Assembly: GCF_000002425.4 (NCBI RefSeq)
Contig: NC_037271.1
Location: 13,269,869-13,333,868, forward strand
Length of the DNA stretch: 64,000 bases
Direction: 5' to 3'
Origin: Physcomitrium patens
Taxonomy: Eukaryota; Streptophyta; Bryopsida; Funariales; Funariaceae
Shown: piece after piece, positions 24,445-36,179 of the stretch
Layout of the letters: every line of letters begins with the position of its first letter
Position numbering within the stretch: position 1 is the first letter of the stretch
Notes under the pieces: generated by a model
Database searches by the model: none
Told to the model about the DNA's origin: nothing
Seen by the model: only the letters and a program-made list of their open reading frames with translations
Translations under genes and position numbers: made by a program

Positions 24445-25916
24445 TAAAACTTCTAAAAAAATTGATTACACAATGTTTTTTCTTAAAAATAATTATAATA
24501 CTTAATTCTGTTAATGCCTTATTATGTAACTTATATATGATTTATTTTTGTGTCTTTTAACCTCAATATAAAAAAACAAAGAAATAATACTCTATATATG
24601 CTTGCATAAATTTCTAATCAATTTTTTTTAAGGACTTTGTGAAGATTTTTATTCTTTTATTTTTTTATTTCAAAGATCTATCAATTGAAAATATCATGTT
24701 ATTATCAAATTCATTGATTGTAGATTAATGCACTCTTATAATTAACAATTGATAATATACATATTTTTTGACAATTAATTTGTGTTAAAAATTTTAAAAT
24801 AAATTTTGAGAAAATGAAAATTTTAGATATTTTATTCTTAAAAAAATATTTATAACCTATAACTTATTAATATTATTTTATATAATTTTTATTAAATATT
24901 TTATAAAAAGAAGTATATTTTTTAAAAAATTACATAAAAAACTATGCTTTTTAATCCAATATTATTTTTTCTATTTTTATTAATTTTATCTTTGTATTCA
25001 TAAATTAGCTTTAACTTCTTATAATATAATGATGTCAATTTAAATAAATATTTATTCATATTTAAACTTTTCTTTTATTTACCATTACTTATATAATATT
25101 CAATTTTTAAATTTAAGTAGTAATTTGAGCCATTACTAATTTATTATTAAGAAATTTTAACTTAATATAAAATGAAGCAAAAATATCCAAAATATTTTTA
25201 AACATGTTACAATAATTAACTAATCTTCTAAAAAGATATAAGCAAATATCTTTTCTTTGCTAAGAATCTTTTTTAATAATTTTTTTTACTATTTACTACT
25301 ATTTTAATTATTTTTATAACATCATATATATGTATATGTGTGTGTATATGTGTGTATTTATATTTATATTTATGAAATTATATATTTTTTTACATGTTGT
25401 ATACATATATGTGTGTGTGTATAGAATGAAAAAATCACATTTTGTTATTTGATCCAATATTTGATTATAGATGTACAATTTTTCACCACATTGTTTTATA
25501 AAAACATTATCAATGCCAATATAGTTTTCTTAAGTAGTTAATTGTACCATAATCTTAAATTTAGTATTTTCTATATGTTAAGATAAAAATAAAAATAAAA
25601 ATATTAATAATTATTTACTATTTATTCATGCTGAATTTTTGTAAAAAATAATATTAGAGGATATCAAATCTTCTTGCATTGATAGCATGTATTTTTGTAT
25701 TTAAGTAATATTATTTTATATAAAGATAAACCTACACAATGATTTGAAAAATAATTTATGCATTTTAAAAAATGATTTATATATTAACAAGTAGTAACCA
25801 TTGTAATTGTGTTGGTGTATTGCCAAACTCAAATATCAATATCAATTCAATCTTTTGTCAAGGAGTGAAATCTACATTGACTTTTCAAAAGAAAATAATA
25901 TTACATACTTTTAAGA
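22620..25916. other. AT-rich non-coding region
   Basis: No gene-like sequence. It contains (AT)n runs at 23917-23940 and about 24377-24441. A short segment near 23830-23905 (GTCCACATAATAAAAGAAGG) resembles the right arm of the candidate MITE at 31851-32206. Confidence 0.5.
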
Positions 25917-26020
25917 AGAAAATAATTGTGGCTTTTCTTTTTAAAGTTTTTTAAGACTATTTACTATGAAAAAAATAATTGTGGTTTTTTCTTAAAGTTT
26001 TTGTTAAGACTATTTATAGA
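25917..26020. repeat. tandem duplication, about 50-base unit, two copies
   Basis: Two consecutive copies share AATAATTGTGG, a TTTCTT(TT)AAAGTTTTT block and TTAAGACTATTTA, the first beginning near 25917 and the second near 25969. Confidence 0.7.
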
Positions 26021-26476
26021 TTTTTATAAACCAAAATTTTTCAAAGAAATAATACAAAAAATAAAATGTTGTTTTCATTTAGACTAATATCTAACTTTGT
26101 TCCTCATTATCTCGAAGTGCTTAATTTCTTAGTCCTTTACCTTTGCATTTTTGATACCATGTAGAAGATTTGAAAAGGCCATAAAAGTTGTGGATTGATT
26201 GTGGACGTTGTAGGACATTGTCATGGTGAATTCTTATATGTGAGGATCTATTAGGAGAAGTTTATGTGGTCACATGGTGCATCTAAGAATATATGTAGAT
26301 TTAACTTGTATTTAGAAAGTTTATTTAATATTTCTTGAAATAAACTCATTATATATTATATTTTTACTTAATTATATTTATTTATATTACTTAAGTAGCA
26401 GAAGTATCAATGACTCCTTTAATCATCTTTGCACATTTATATTTATTTAATATAAAGTCTTATGATGTATTTTTAT

Positions 26477-26478
<2 letters not shown>

Positions 26479-26521
<43 letters not shown>

Positions 26522-26585
26522 TTTTGTTAACATAAAATTTTTTTTTGTTAACATAAATATTTTTTTGTTAACATAAATATTTTTT
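26479..26585. repeat. (TA)n followed by a three-copy minisatellite
   Basis: A TA run (26479-26512) passes into three copies of a unit of about 22 bases built around TTTTTTGTTAACATAAATAT (26519-26585). Confidence 0.8.
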
Positions 26586-27583
26586 ATTCAAATAATCTAA
26601 ATATAGATTAATACTTTCTTCAAGCATTCAATTTATTTATGGATAAAAATATATTATTTTAATTTTATGTGAATATATAATAAATTAAATTAAATAATTT
26701 TTTTGATATATTAAGTATATAATTAATAAATAAAATTATTAAACTTTTATAATTTATTTTCAAAAAATTAATGAATAAATAATTCTTTAATTGCATATAT
26801 TACCATGTGCATTAGTTCATATATAATGTGGATTGGGATTTTACAAATATTATTACAAGTACAAAAGAGGTGAAGGGAAAGAGAGTATTATAACAAGTCT
26901 TAAATGGTATATAGCCAAAGATAGATTAGAAGATATAATTATAAGCTTATGCCTTCTATTATTTATACCTTTTACTTGATTTTACTATTTTGAAATTTTA
27001 TATTAGTATCTTATATATTTGATTATAAACTATTATTTGATTTTGATTTTTATTTTTTTGTCTAAATAATATTTCACGTTAGCAACATATATACATGTGT
27101 ATTAAAATTATACCATATAAAAAATATAAATTTTATTACAATTCAAATTTTATATTTTTTTTAAAAAAAATCTAAATTGTGTTCAAGTTGTTTTTTTTAA
27201 TACATCAAAAATTATGATAGTATTACTATTTAAATGTTAAATATTACATGAAAGCCATTGTTAAATTTACTCTCAAGTATTTACCAAATGGACCCACCCA
27301 TCCTATCCATCATCAAAAAGTTCTCTATTGCTAAATTCACATTGGTCAATGACTAATAAATGATCAATAAAAAAAATGGTTAGATCCTCAACCAATGATA
27401 TTGAGTGAATGAATTTACTAAATGTTTGGATTAATTTAACAATCTCCAAAACATAAAGTAATAGTTTTTAGTGGAATAATGAATAGCACATAAAAGTGGA
27501 GGAGAGGGGTGGGCATGATTCAAGGTATCAAGACCAATGCACTCTCTACGTTCTATTAGAATGGTCCACATAAACATGAACTA

Positions 27584-28700
27584 TTGCGTTCAAAATTTAA
27601 TCCACACATACAAAACTACGTGGATCGGAGCTCAAGTCACTCGGTGAAGGTCAAACCCCAACCCCAGAATCGCAATGCAGTTAGGGTTTCGCAGCACCGA
27701 CATCACACGAAGAAGCTTCATCATCAAGGTTTAGGAATCAACACCGCAACCTTCACACACGCCCATCGACAACCGCGACTTGCCTGCACGCGTCGGGGTG
27801 ATTCGCCATGGAGCGCTGGCATCCAGCGTTGGTCACATCGGCCCCGCTTCATCTCGACGATGCCGAAGTGGCTCCCGCTTCTGCGGTCGAGCGGCGCATG
27901 CATCCATCGACAACGCCTGCGCAGCTTTTTGCACTCCATGACGTGTCCATGCAATCGCATCTGAGTGGTTGAACAGGGATATTAGATCTCATGAGTTCAC
28001 GTCTTTGCAGATCTTCGCCTTACGATTCGGTCGACGACAGTATGGAGACATGGTTTGTGTTACTGCACATTGTAGATATGTGCGTCACTTCCCCGTCGGT
28101 TGCGACGGTGTCCGCCGGGTACGTTAGAGTACACTAGCACACTAAGCATGATTCGAAGAGCGCGCTGCACCCGGACACGAACCTCAAGATTGTCGACCCG
28201 GGGTGGCGGCATCGACGGCTCCAGTCCATCGGCTAGAGCTTTAATGAGATTTCTTCGCCAGAACGTGTCTCCCGAAGTCCGTTGGTTGCGCTATTTGCAG
28301 CAGAGACTTCGATTTCGAGCTGAAGCATTGAAGCATTAGAAGCAAGTTTCGATTCAGTCGATCGTCACGGCAGCATACATGCTCCAGAAGAACAGCAACC
28401 ATGTACTTTTACTTTTTGGGTTGACTGAAGCCTTTAGCTGTGAGCATAAGAAGAACGACGGATTGGTTCCCGCCACATGAACTAGCCGACGTAGCAGATG
28501 GATAATGACTTGGCTGCCGAGGTGGCGGCGGACGTGGCTACCGTTTGAGAGGAAATGGCGGGCTGAGACAGGGACGGGCAGGGTGTAGGTGAAAGGCCAC
28601 ACCTACCACCCTACCTACCCATCTACCCACTTACCTACCTTGCACCAACCTTTCCTTCTTCTCGGAAGCTTTTGGGATCATTCCTGTCCTTTTACTACCG
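27584..28700. other. GC-rich island, unassigned
   Basis: A sharp rise in G+C and CpG content compared with the AT-rich DNA on both sides, as seen here only around host genes and promoters. Open frames exist on both strands (up to 126 codons, 27584-27964), but none resembles a known protein, and openness is expected by chance at this composition. The segment 28600-28640 is a CTACC/CTAC-rich run. It could be the 5' exon or promoter of a transcript, a non-coding RNA locus, or a gene relic. Confidence 0.35.
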
Positions 28701-28921
28701 CTCAACGCCTACCTCCCATGCCACTCATACTTGTTTCATCCATCCATGTGGGCCACTTCATCCGATCCCAGATTCTGTGCATCCAAACCAAATCCATCAT
28801 CGTCCACTACATGGTGGCATTCATTTCGTGTACATTGGAGAGTAGGCTTCTAGAAGGTACATACAATTGCAGGCATCACATGTGGAGAATTCTACACATG
28901 AAATCTCCATCAAAAATATAA

Positions 28922-31585
28922 ATAATAAATAAATAAATGTAGTGATTTCAAGAGCAATGAACACTCTCATTGGATGTGAATTTGGGTACATTTAAACATA
29001 TCTCCAATGACATTGAAATCCATGAATCAAAAAGTAAGAGGTTAAACAGATATTTTCTTGATGAAACTTAGCATTACCCACATTCAAATCATCTTCTACT
29101 AAATCACAATCTCTACTAAAATTTCACCCCATCTATTCACCACATTTCATGCTCCTCATGGAGGAAAAGATGGCACCTATAAATTAAACCCAAAGGAGGT
29201 TGCTAGGTAGACATGCTGACTGGACATGCAGGCACAGGGCTTTTATAGTGCCACATGTACATGCACCCATTCAGCAATTAGAGGGAGGGGGGGAGTGACA
29301 ATTCGATCAGGAGAGGAGGGCACCACATGTGTGGGGATGGGTGTGAGAGTGACCACCTGAGCAACAAAAGCCCATCAAAGATTAGGGCTAATGAGGGCAT
29401 ACTTCTTGCATGGATTGCCACACCAAAGCTGCTTCTTATTCCACCACCCCATCATCATTACCACACAACATCCTTGACAATGTCCTCATGGCACATTCAC
29501 CCATCCATGGTATGGATGAAAACATATTTCATTCATCCATTTCCTATTGTTGGTAAGATTCTATGCATTTGGAACATTTTTATTATTATTTTTACAGGCA
29601 GTTGTTAGAATGGACAGGTGTTGGGGGCACTGTCTCTTTGAGAAGAAAAGAAAAAAAAAATAAATGAATGAACATGTGAGGTGTTTGTTGTGTATATTGA
29701 AAAAGTTATATGGGTCCCAAGAAACATGTACAAGTAAAGTGCTAACAATTGCCCATGTGCAAATATGAAGAGTGTGACTTGTGTATTTGCATGTGTACAC
29801 AGTTTTGATTATAAACTTACACACCAATGTTGCATGTAACAGAAATGAATGAGTTTAAATAATGGGTTCTATGATATTACATCTAAGATGCCCTGAAACA
29901 CTTACAAGGTTGCAGATTTGTAACATTGATGTGATTTGATGCAGATTTGGATTTTGTAAAGTTTTGTCTCATGTTGTTCCAAGCATTGAAGAAGTCTTGT
30001 AAATTCTTTGCAAAACTTGTGAAACTTGAAAGAAAAACTTCTACAATCACTTGGTTCCTCTTGGAAATTTCTTTTGATAAAGTATACAATGTTGCAATGC
30101 TTTCTCAAGAGCTTATATGGGAAAATACAACCATATGCACACACACATACTTATATATATATATATATATCTGTATATACGTATACATATTATAGCCATC
30201 AACAATGACACAATTTTTTTTTCAACAGTCAATGTGTAATTTGGCCATTTTTGCAAGTCTTTACATCATAACTAATGTAAAATTTGTAATAGCATGATGA
30301 ATATAACAACAATTTCCATCAATCTCATTAATGTCCAGGCATCTAATTCTAATATATAAAATCATATCTGAATTTTATATTTCAAAAAAATCAAGTTTAA
30401 AAAATACATTTTTTTTATTTTAATAACATGCATAATAGCTAACATATAAAATTATGGCTAAGTAATTATAAATTTTAAAGCACCTATTCAAAATATCATT
30501 GATTTTTATTCACATTTAAAAAATGATTACCATGATTGAATTTTATAAAACTTTAGACTACTTTTAAATTAAAATTTTATATCTTCAAGGGTTATAAATA
30601 ATATCAGGATGTTTTTTCCTGAAAAAATTTTGTCTTAAATTTATTAGGTAAATTTTAAATCACACCATTTAATAACTGTAAACACATTAGCTATTTTGAT
30701 AATTGTATATAAATTTATCACATAGTATTTTTACAATTTCTATTTTGAGAACTGCAATTTGTTAAATTATTAAAAATAGTTTTAATAACTTAAATCTTTA
30801 TAAAGGTTAAAAATACGAATTAAACTAAATATATTTGATATTTCATGTTTCAAGTTTAAAATTTGCCAGATAAAATTTATATTAAAAAAACATAATGAAC
30901 TCAGAGACAAGATTAAATTTTCTCTTGTTCAACTCTTTATTTTTTTATTAAAAAACCAAGATTCGATGTGAGCTTACAGAATTAGTTTTATTAGATATAT
31001 AACATTGTAAAAGTCTAAACGATATTCTATAAAAATAAGAAGGTTTTTATCAACAATAAAACACTTTGAAAGTTTTAAAAAGGTAGTATTTTTTTTTTTT
31101 GAAACTTTCAAAAGATTGTGGAATTTTATAAAAACTTAACTATCATTTAAAGAATTTATTATCATTTATAATATCTAATATTATTTTTGAATGAAATTTA
31201 AAATTTTATTTTATTAAATGGTTCATATGTTCAATTGTAACTTTATTTTTCTACTAGTAAATTATTCTATAAGAAGCTTTAATTACTTATTTTTTGTATC
31301 TCTAAAAATATAGTTATTTTTTTTATTTATATGCATTATTATCTTTTATTTCTATTTCTTCGTTTTTTTGATCATGTCGATTGAACGAGCAACTATTGCT
31401 ACAATTCTTATGTACTTATAAGTTTATTTAAACTGCACAATGTAAATTTTGGCCTTTAATTATTTTTAAAAATAGAACCTTTTGATATGAAAAAAATATT
31501 GCTTTGAACTTTTGATAGTATTATTGAGGTCAAACATCTTTTAAAATATTTTATGTAATTGATTCAATAACTATAATCTTAAAGG

Positions 31586-31621
<36 letters not shown>

Positions 31622-31850
31622 CAATTTTTATGATTTAAGATTTAAATAAGTATTTTAATTTTATGTAATAATAATGAGAATATAAGTTTCAAGATCCTTG
31701 ATTTGCAAAAAAAGAAGTTACTAATGTCTTTTACTTTATTTTATATTATTTTCTTCTTATACAAAGTGGTTCAAAATTTTCTCTTGTAATATTCTAATAG
31801 AATTTTTTGTATGATATGATCTTCAATTCTTTATAGATACATTTAATTTA
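28922..31850. other. AT-rich non-coding region
   Basis: No gene seen. It contains a (TA)n run at 30152-30172 and, close to the MITE, a 32-base A tract (31586-31617). The part 28980-29600 is less AT-rich and may be transcribed, but there is no convincing frame. Confidence 0.45.
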
Positions 31851-32206
31851 GGGAATGACTCAGTGGACATCTTCCTTTCATTGCATAGACATCCCTTGTG
31901 CCATGCACACTTATAAAAAATAACTAGTTTTAAGTTTAAGTGAGATATATAGTCATTTATTTAAAATTAATAATTAACTTTAATGATAAAATACAATCTA
32001 AACATTTTTATTAATTAAATTTTGGTTATAAATTTTTGGTATACATATATATATAATTATTATAATTTAAAATCAAACTAGTTATTTTTTGCAAAGATGT
32101 GTATGTGGGAATGTGTGGCATGGGAGTGTCTACATAATAAAGAGATGTCTATGTAATAAAAGAGATGTCTACATAGTAAAAGAGAGACGTCCACCTAATA
32201 GTTTTC
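31851..32206. mobile_element. candidate hAT-type MITE
   Basis: About 356 bases with inverted-repeat halves: CTAGTTTTAAG on the left faces AATCAAACTAG on the right, and ATAAAAAATAACTAG faces CTAGTTATTTTTTGC. The outer ends GGGAATGACTCAGTGGACATC and the complement of GACGTCCACCTAATAGTTTTC match at about 13 of 21 positions, the differences being mostly transitions. The element is flanked on both sides by the identical 8-mer TTAATTTA (31843-31850 and 32207-32214), the duplication length made by hAT transposases. The right half holds extra tandem units of AGAGATGTCTACATA-like sequence. Non-coding and non-autonomous. Confidence 0.6.
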
Positions 32207-32214
32207 TTAATTTA

Positions 32215-34250
32215 ACTTATCATGGTATTCTTGGTAAAATTCAAATATATTTATTAGTGCATTGGTTAGTATATGTGATATTATTTAATTTTATAAATAA
32301 TCTCATACTTTAATATACCAATATGTTTTTAAGAATATTTTATAAGTTTATATTTTTTTAATAAATTATAATTAGAATTAGAATTATAAACTTTAAATAT
32401 ATAAATTAAAATGTAATATTAAAAATAAAATATAAAAATAATGTGTCGAATTTTACATCAAGACAAAAAATAAATAAAAAAATAGAAAACTTTAAACAAA
32501 TTGTCTAATCATCTAATTTTAAAGTTTTTTTTCAATTAAATTTTAAATTATTTTAATGTATATATTTCTTATAAGTGACAACAATCTAAGTAGTCAAAAC
32601 TCTTCACCTATGCTTTCAACATATTAACTTTTAAAAAATATGTAATCTTTTTGAGAACCGAAAAATCTTCTTTAAAGTTCGTACTTTATGTAGAATAATC
32701 ATCCATTAATGTAACTTAATCTGTGAAAACCAATAAAAATGCCCTAAATTTGAAGGAATCATCTTTACATTTTGATACATACTGCAATCCTCAATTTAAT
32801 ACAATGTCTTCAAGAAATTTATAAATGCAATAAAATCTAAGCTCTTATATGTGTGTTCTAACAAGCTTCAGGAATTTGTGGCCACCAAGGAGTCTTTGAT
32901 GTTAATTGTCTTATATTATTAAAATCGAAATGTCCTCCAACACAAAGATTGAGACATGGTCAATGAATATAAAGACATGTTTGTCTTGGAAATTTATACA
33001 ATAACAACTTAAATAAAAATAAAACATTTAGTGTTAAAATTTATTATTTTAAAGCCTATATGAATGTAACTCTACTTATATTTTTATGAATTTTTAACAA
33101 CTAAGTGGACATTTAGTGTTTTACAAATTAAATTATCATTCTTATCATTTTATTATGAAGATTTGATGCTAGAGTATTGATTAAACTTAATTGAAATGGA
33201 GCATTACACAATATGATGAAGTTTGTATTTATTTATTTATTATTTCTGTTTTCCAAAAGTATTGAGCCAAATTAAAAATTATTTTTTACTACATAAATAT
33301 TATTTTTAAATTTATATAATTTAATACTCTTGATAATATAGTATATAGTAACTTAAGAAAATATTATTATATTTATGTGTTTTAAAAATTGGCATATGTT
33401 TTTCTATCTTTAAACATTTTACATATTAAATTTATATTTTTAATTGTTTTTTATTTATTTTTATTTATTTTATTGTTTTTTTTAAGTCGTTGGATATGTT
33501 ATAATGTTATTCAGATTATTAAAGATTGAAATTTAAACAAGTAAAACTTATTTAATTTATTAGTAGGATAGCATAGCATAGCATGATTCACAAATAATAC
33601 ACATTAATGGTTTTGTTTGTACAAACTCTTTAGCTTTTAAATATGTTATCTTCATGTTAGATCACCTCAGATTTGGATGTGATTACTTGCAAAGTTACAC
33701 GTTACTAATGTGACAATTTGAAGTAGTTCACTTCTCTATTTTATTTTATTTTATTTTTCCACCTTCGTAATGATTAATTATTAATTAAAACTTCTTATAA
33801 TCTTAATTTGACTATTTTTATTTATTTATTTGGTTGATATCAAAATTTGAAACTTATTTGTACAAGTATTAAAAAAATCCTTATTATTTAACTTTAATTT
33901 AATGTCAATAGAGTTTTATTTTTAATTTTTAATTTTTAATTTTTGTATGTTTTGTAATAAAAAAACGAATTATTTGTGTCTCCACAATTGTTTCACTAAA
34001 AAGAAACCAAGGAAAAATTCATTAAACATAGCATTAGAATTTCTTTCAAATTGATGAAACCAACCTTTAAACCTTTTGACGAGATATATTTTTATACTTA
34101 ATTTTACAAATTCATGCAGGTAACTACTATGTCACAAGACTTTATCTCATTCACGAAATCCATGTACAAACACTCATGTAAGTTATAAAAAACATGCATT
34201 AATTGAATTCAAATTCAATGCTTATTTGTGCACTCTCACAAGGCAGCATT
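32215..34250. other. AT-rich non-coding region
   Basis: No open frames of note and no recognisable repeats beyond short A/T tracts. Confidence 0.5.
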
Positions 34251-34299
34251 ATATATAATTATCTATCGATAGGAAACCAAGGACATTGGAACCCGTCGG

Positions 34300-35295
34300 G
34301 ATGAATGAAGGGAAAGAGGATGAATGTAGAGGAACATGGATGACTAACGGTATCTTCGTCCAGGGATGTCGCCACTCCTCCTCCGTACGGGAACGCGGGT
34401 TCCCCTGAAGCCGCAACATCGAAACGCGAACGAACGAACTAAAGAGCGAAAAAAAGTCGAAGTTTCGTTCGTTCGATCGCGACGAAGGGGGAGAAGTAGT
34501 GGGAAGCTCGCAGTATTCACAACCCTGTGGCAAACCCTCGCGTTGTGGTACCGGGTCGCGGTGGTGGTGGTGGTGCTCCTCCTCGTCCGAGCGGCGTCCG
34601 ACGCGACGGACAAGGAAGGGGGAAGCGCGGGCTTCAGAATCAAGCGTATTGTTACGTCGCTGCTGCCTTTGCGTATGCATATATACTCATATGTATATAT
34701 AATACTTATTAATATATAAGTGTTTTGTTGGAGTTTCGAGGTTTCATGTTAGTTTTGCGAATGCGAGGGTTTACTACCTACCACGCGGTGGCACGGGGGG
34801 TGTCCTCGCTCACGCAGTGTCAGTCTCGCTGCAAAGATCCGCTCCTTTCCCTACTCTCACTTTTTTCTCATCGCCTCTGCAGCACCGAGCTCTCTTCATG
34901 CATAGGGTGCCTGTCGGATGGTTATGGTGTATTGGTGGTTCAATGGAGAGCAGGCCGGTTATGGACGTGGAGCGGGGGTTGTGAATCTCTGGTGCGTGCG
35001 GGAAAAGTGACGGGAAGGGGCAGAATTGGGGAAAATCGTAATTGCCGGCTCGTCATAGCAATGGGGACGGAGGTGGAGTGCCCAGGTTGACCCAGGCTGG
35101 AGAAATGTGGTGGAAATGCAAGGAGTGTTGCAGTGGTGCAATGCTGAGGTTTAGCTGTGTTGAGGTGGTGGGAGTGGTCGCGGGCTATGGGGCTCAGAAA
35201 ACAGGCTTGGGAGGTTAATCTGCAGGCTGCGAGAAGAGTGTCCGGGTATTATTTTGGCCGATGAGTTTTAGGATTTCATAGAAAGGGAAGACATT
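34300..35295. other. GC-rich upstream region, unassigned
   Basis: A GC-rich, CpG-rich segment begins abruptly near 34300. Several overlapping frames are open on both strands (34249-34719), which is typical of composition rather than coding; none is recognisable. The segment contains a GGTGGTGGTGG run near 34560. It is a plausible extended promoter region or non-coding transcript upstream of the gene at 36180. Confidence 0.35.
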
Positions 35296-35733
35296 ATGGA
35301 CGAGGTGTCCCGGACCCCCTCGTTCTTGATAGACATTGAGCTCTGGCAGAAATTTAATCTTGAGCTCAGAGCTGCATGTCATTGGTGCACTCACCATCAT
35401 ACGACGACGCCGGCGGAAGCCGCTAAGCAGCTGGAACGAGGGGAGGGGTGGCCTCGAGACTGGATATCTCGCAAGGTAAAAAATTCGACGCGCCAATTCG
35501 GGGGATTGTTCATATGCCCTGCCCCGGATTGCGCCGGACATTCGAATGCTAAAGGCGAACGCCGACGGCGTTGGTTTTGTCGGTTTTGTATAAACAGGCA
35601 TTTGAGCGTTGACCTCAAGAATTTTTTCCAATTCGACGAAGTGCAAGGCAAGTGGATTCAGGTGTGTGTTTGCTGCGTTGTCATCATGGCGAGAGAACCT
35701 GTTTTTCCAAAATGTAACTTTTATTTGTCATAG
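35296..35733 (+). CDS. uncertain 145-codon frame with Cys-rich patch
   Basis: An ATG-initiated open frame in GC-rich DNA. I do not recognise the product. Its middle encodes CPAPDCAGHS followed by a basic RRRRWFCRFC stretch, giving four cysteines in a C-x4-C ... C-x2-C arrangement that could bind zinc. There are good splice-donor-like sites inside it (AAG|GTAAAA near 35476 and CAG|GTGTGT near 35661), so a true exon might end earlier. It lies about 450 bases upstream of the aminopeptidase gene on the same strand. An opposing frame of similar length (35215-35646, minus) covers the same bases, so one or both may be chance. Confidence 0.25.
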   Translation: MDEVSRTPSFLIDIELWQKFNLELRAACHWCTHHHTTTPAEAAKQLERGEGWPRDWISRKVKNSTRQFGGLFICPAPDCAGHSNAKGERRRRWFCRFCINRHLSVDLKNFFQFDEVQGKWIQVCVCCVVIMAREPVFPKCNFYLS

Positions 35734-35977
35734 TCGCCGAAATTTATTAAAAAATAATAATAAAAAAAACGGCATTGGTAATATCTCTCTGTCTAGATTC
35801 ATGGAATTGATCATCTCGTATGAAAATAATCCAATGAAGGGACGTATAATGTCATAATTATCCTGATTATCTCCTGGAATTGTTTTGACATAGACAGCTC
35901 ATACTACTTCAGTGATTATTGTAGATCCCCGACCTCTTCTGCTGGCATTGCCAAGCCAGGTCGGGAGAAGCAGAGTG

Positions 35978-35984
35978 TATAAAT
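35978..35984 (+). promoter_or_regulatory. TATA box of the aminopeptidase-like gene
   Basis: TATAAAT in the context GTGTATAAATTGCC, about 200 bases before the chosen start codon at 36180. A start site about 30 bases downstream would leave a 5' leader of roughly 170 bases. Inferred from motif and spacing only. Confidence 0.5.
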
Positions 35985-36179
35985 TGCCCTCAGAAGCACA
36001 CGAAACGAGCTAAGAGGGCGAAGGAGAATCCCCTGCCACCCACACGATCACTGCTTGGACCACCAGGTCACACGAATGTTGCGGGAGTTGTATCAGTCCT
36101 TCTCGCAGCAGCGGGAGATGGCGATTATGATGGAGTGTCGAGTGAGGGAAGGGGAGGACCAACAAATGAAGCCCACAGT

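Noticed and set aside
31586-31617. Poly(A) tail of a SINE or processed pseudogene
   Set aside because: No upstream promoter boxes, gene similarity or flanking duplication could be found. Homopolymer runs are common in this AT-rich DNA.
34249-34719. Several overlapping frames of 60-143 codons on both strands
   Set aside because: They arise from the same GC-rich segment, encode low-complexity Arg/Ser/His or Gly/Arg runs, and show no domain. Openness in many frames at once is a composition effect.
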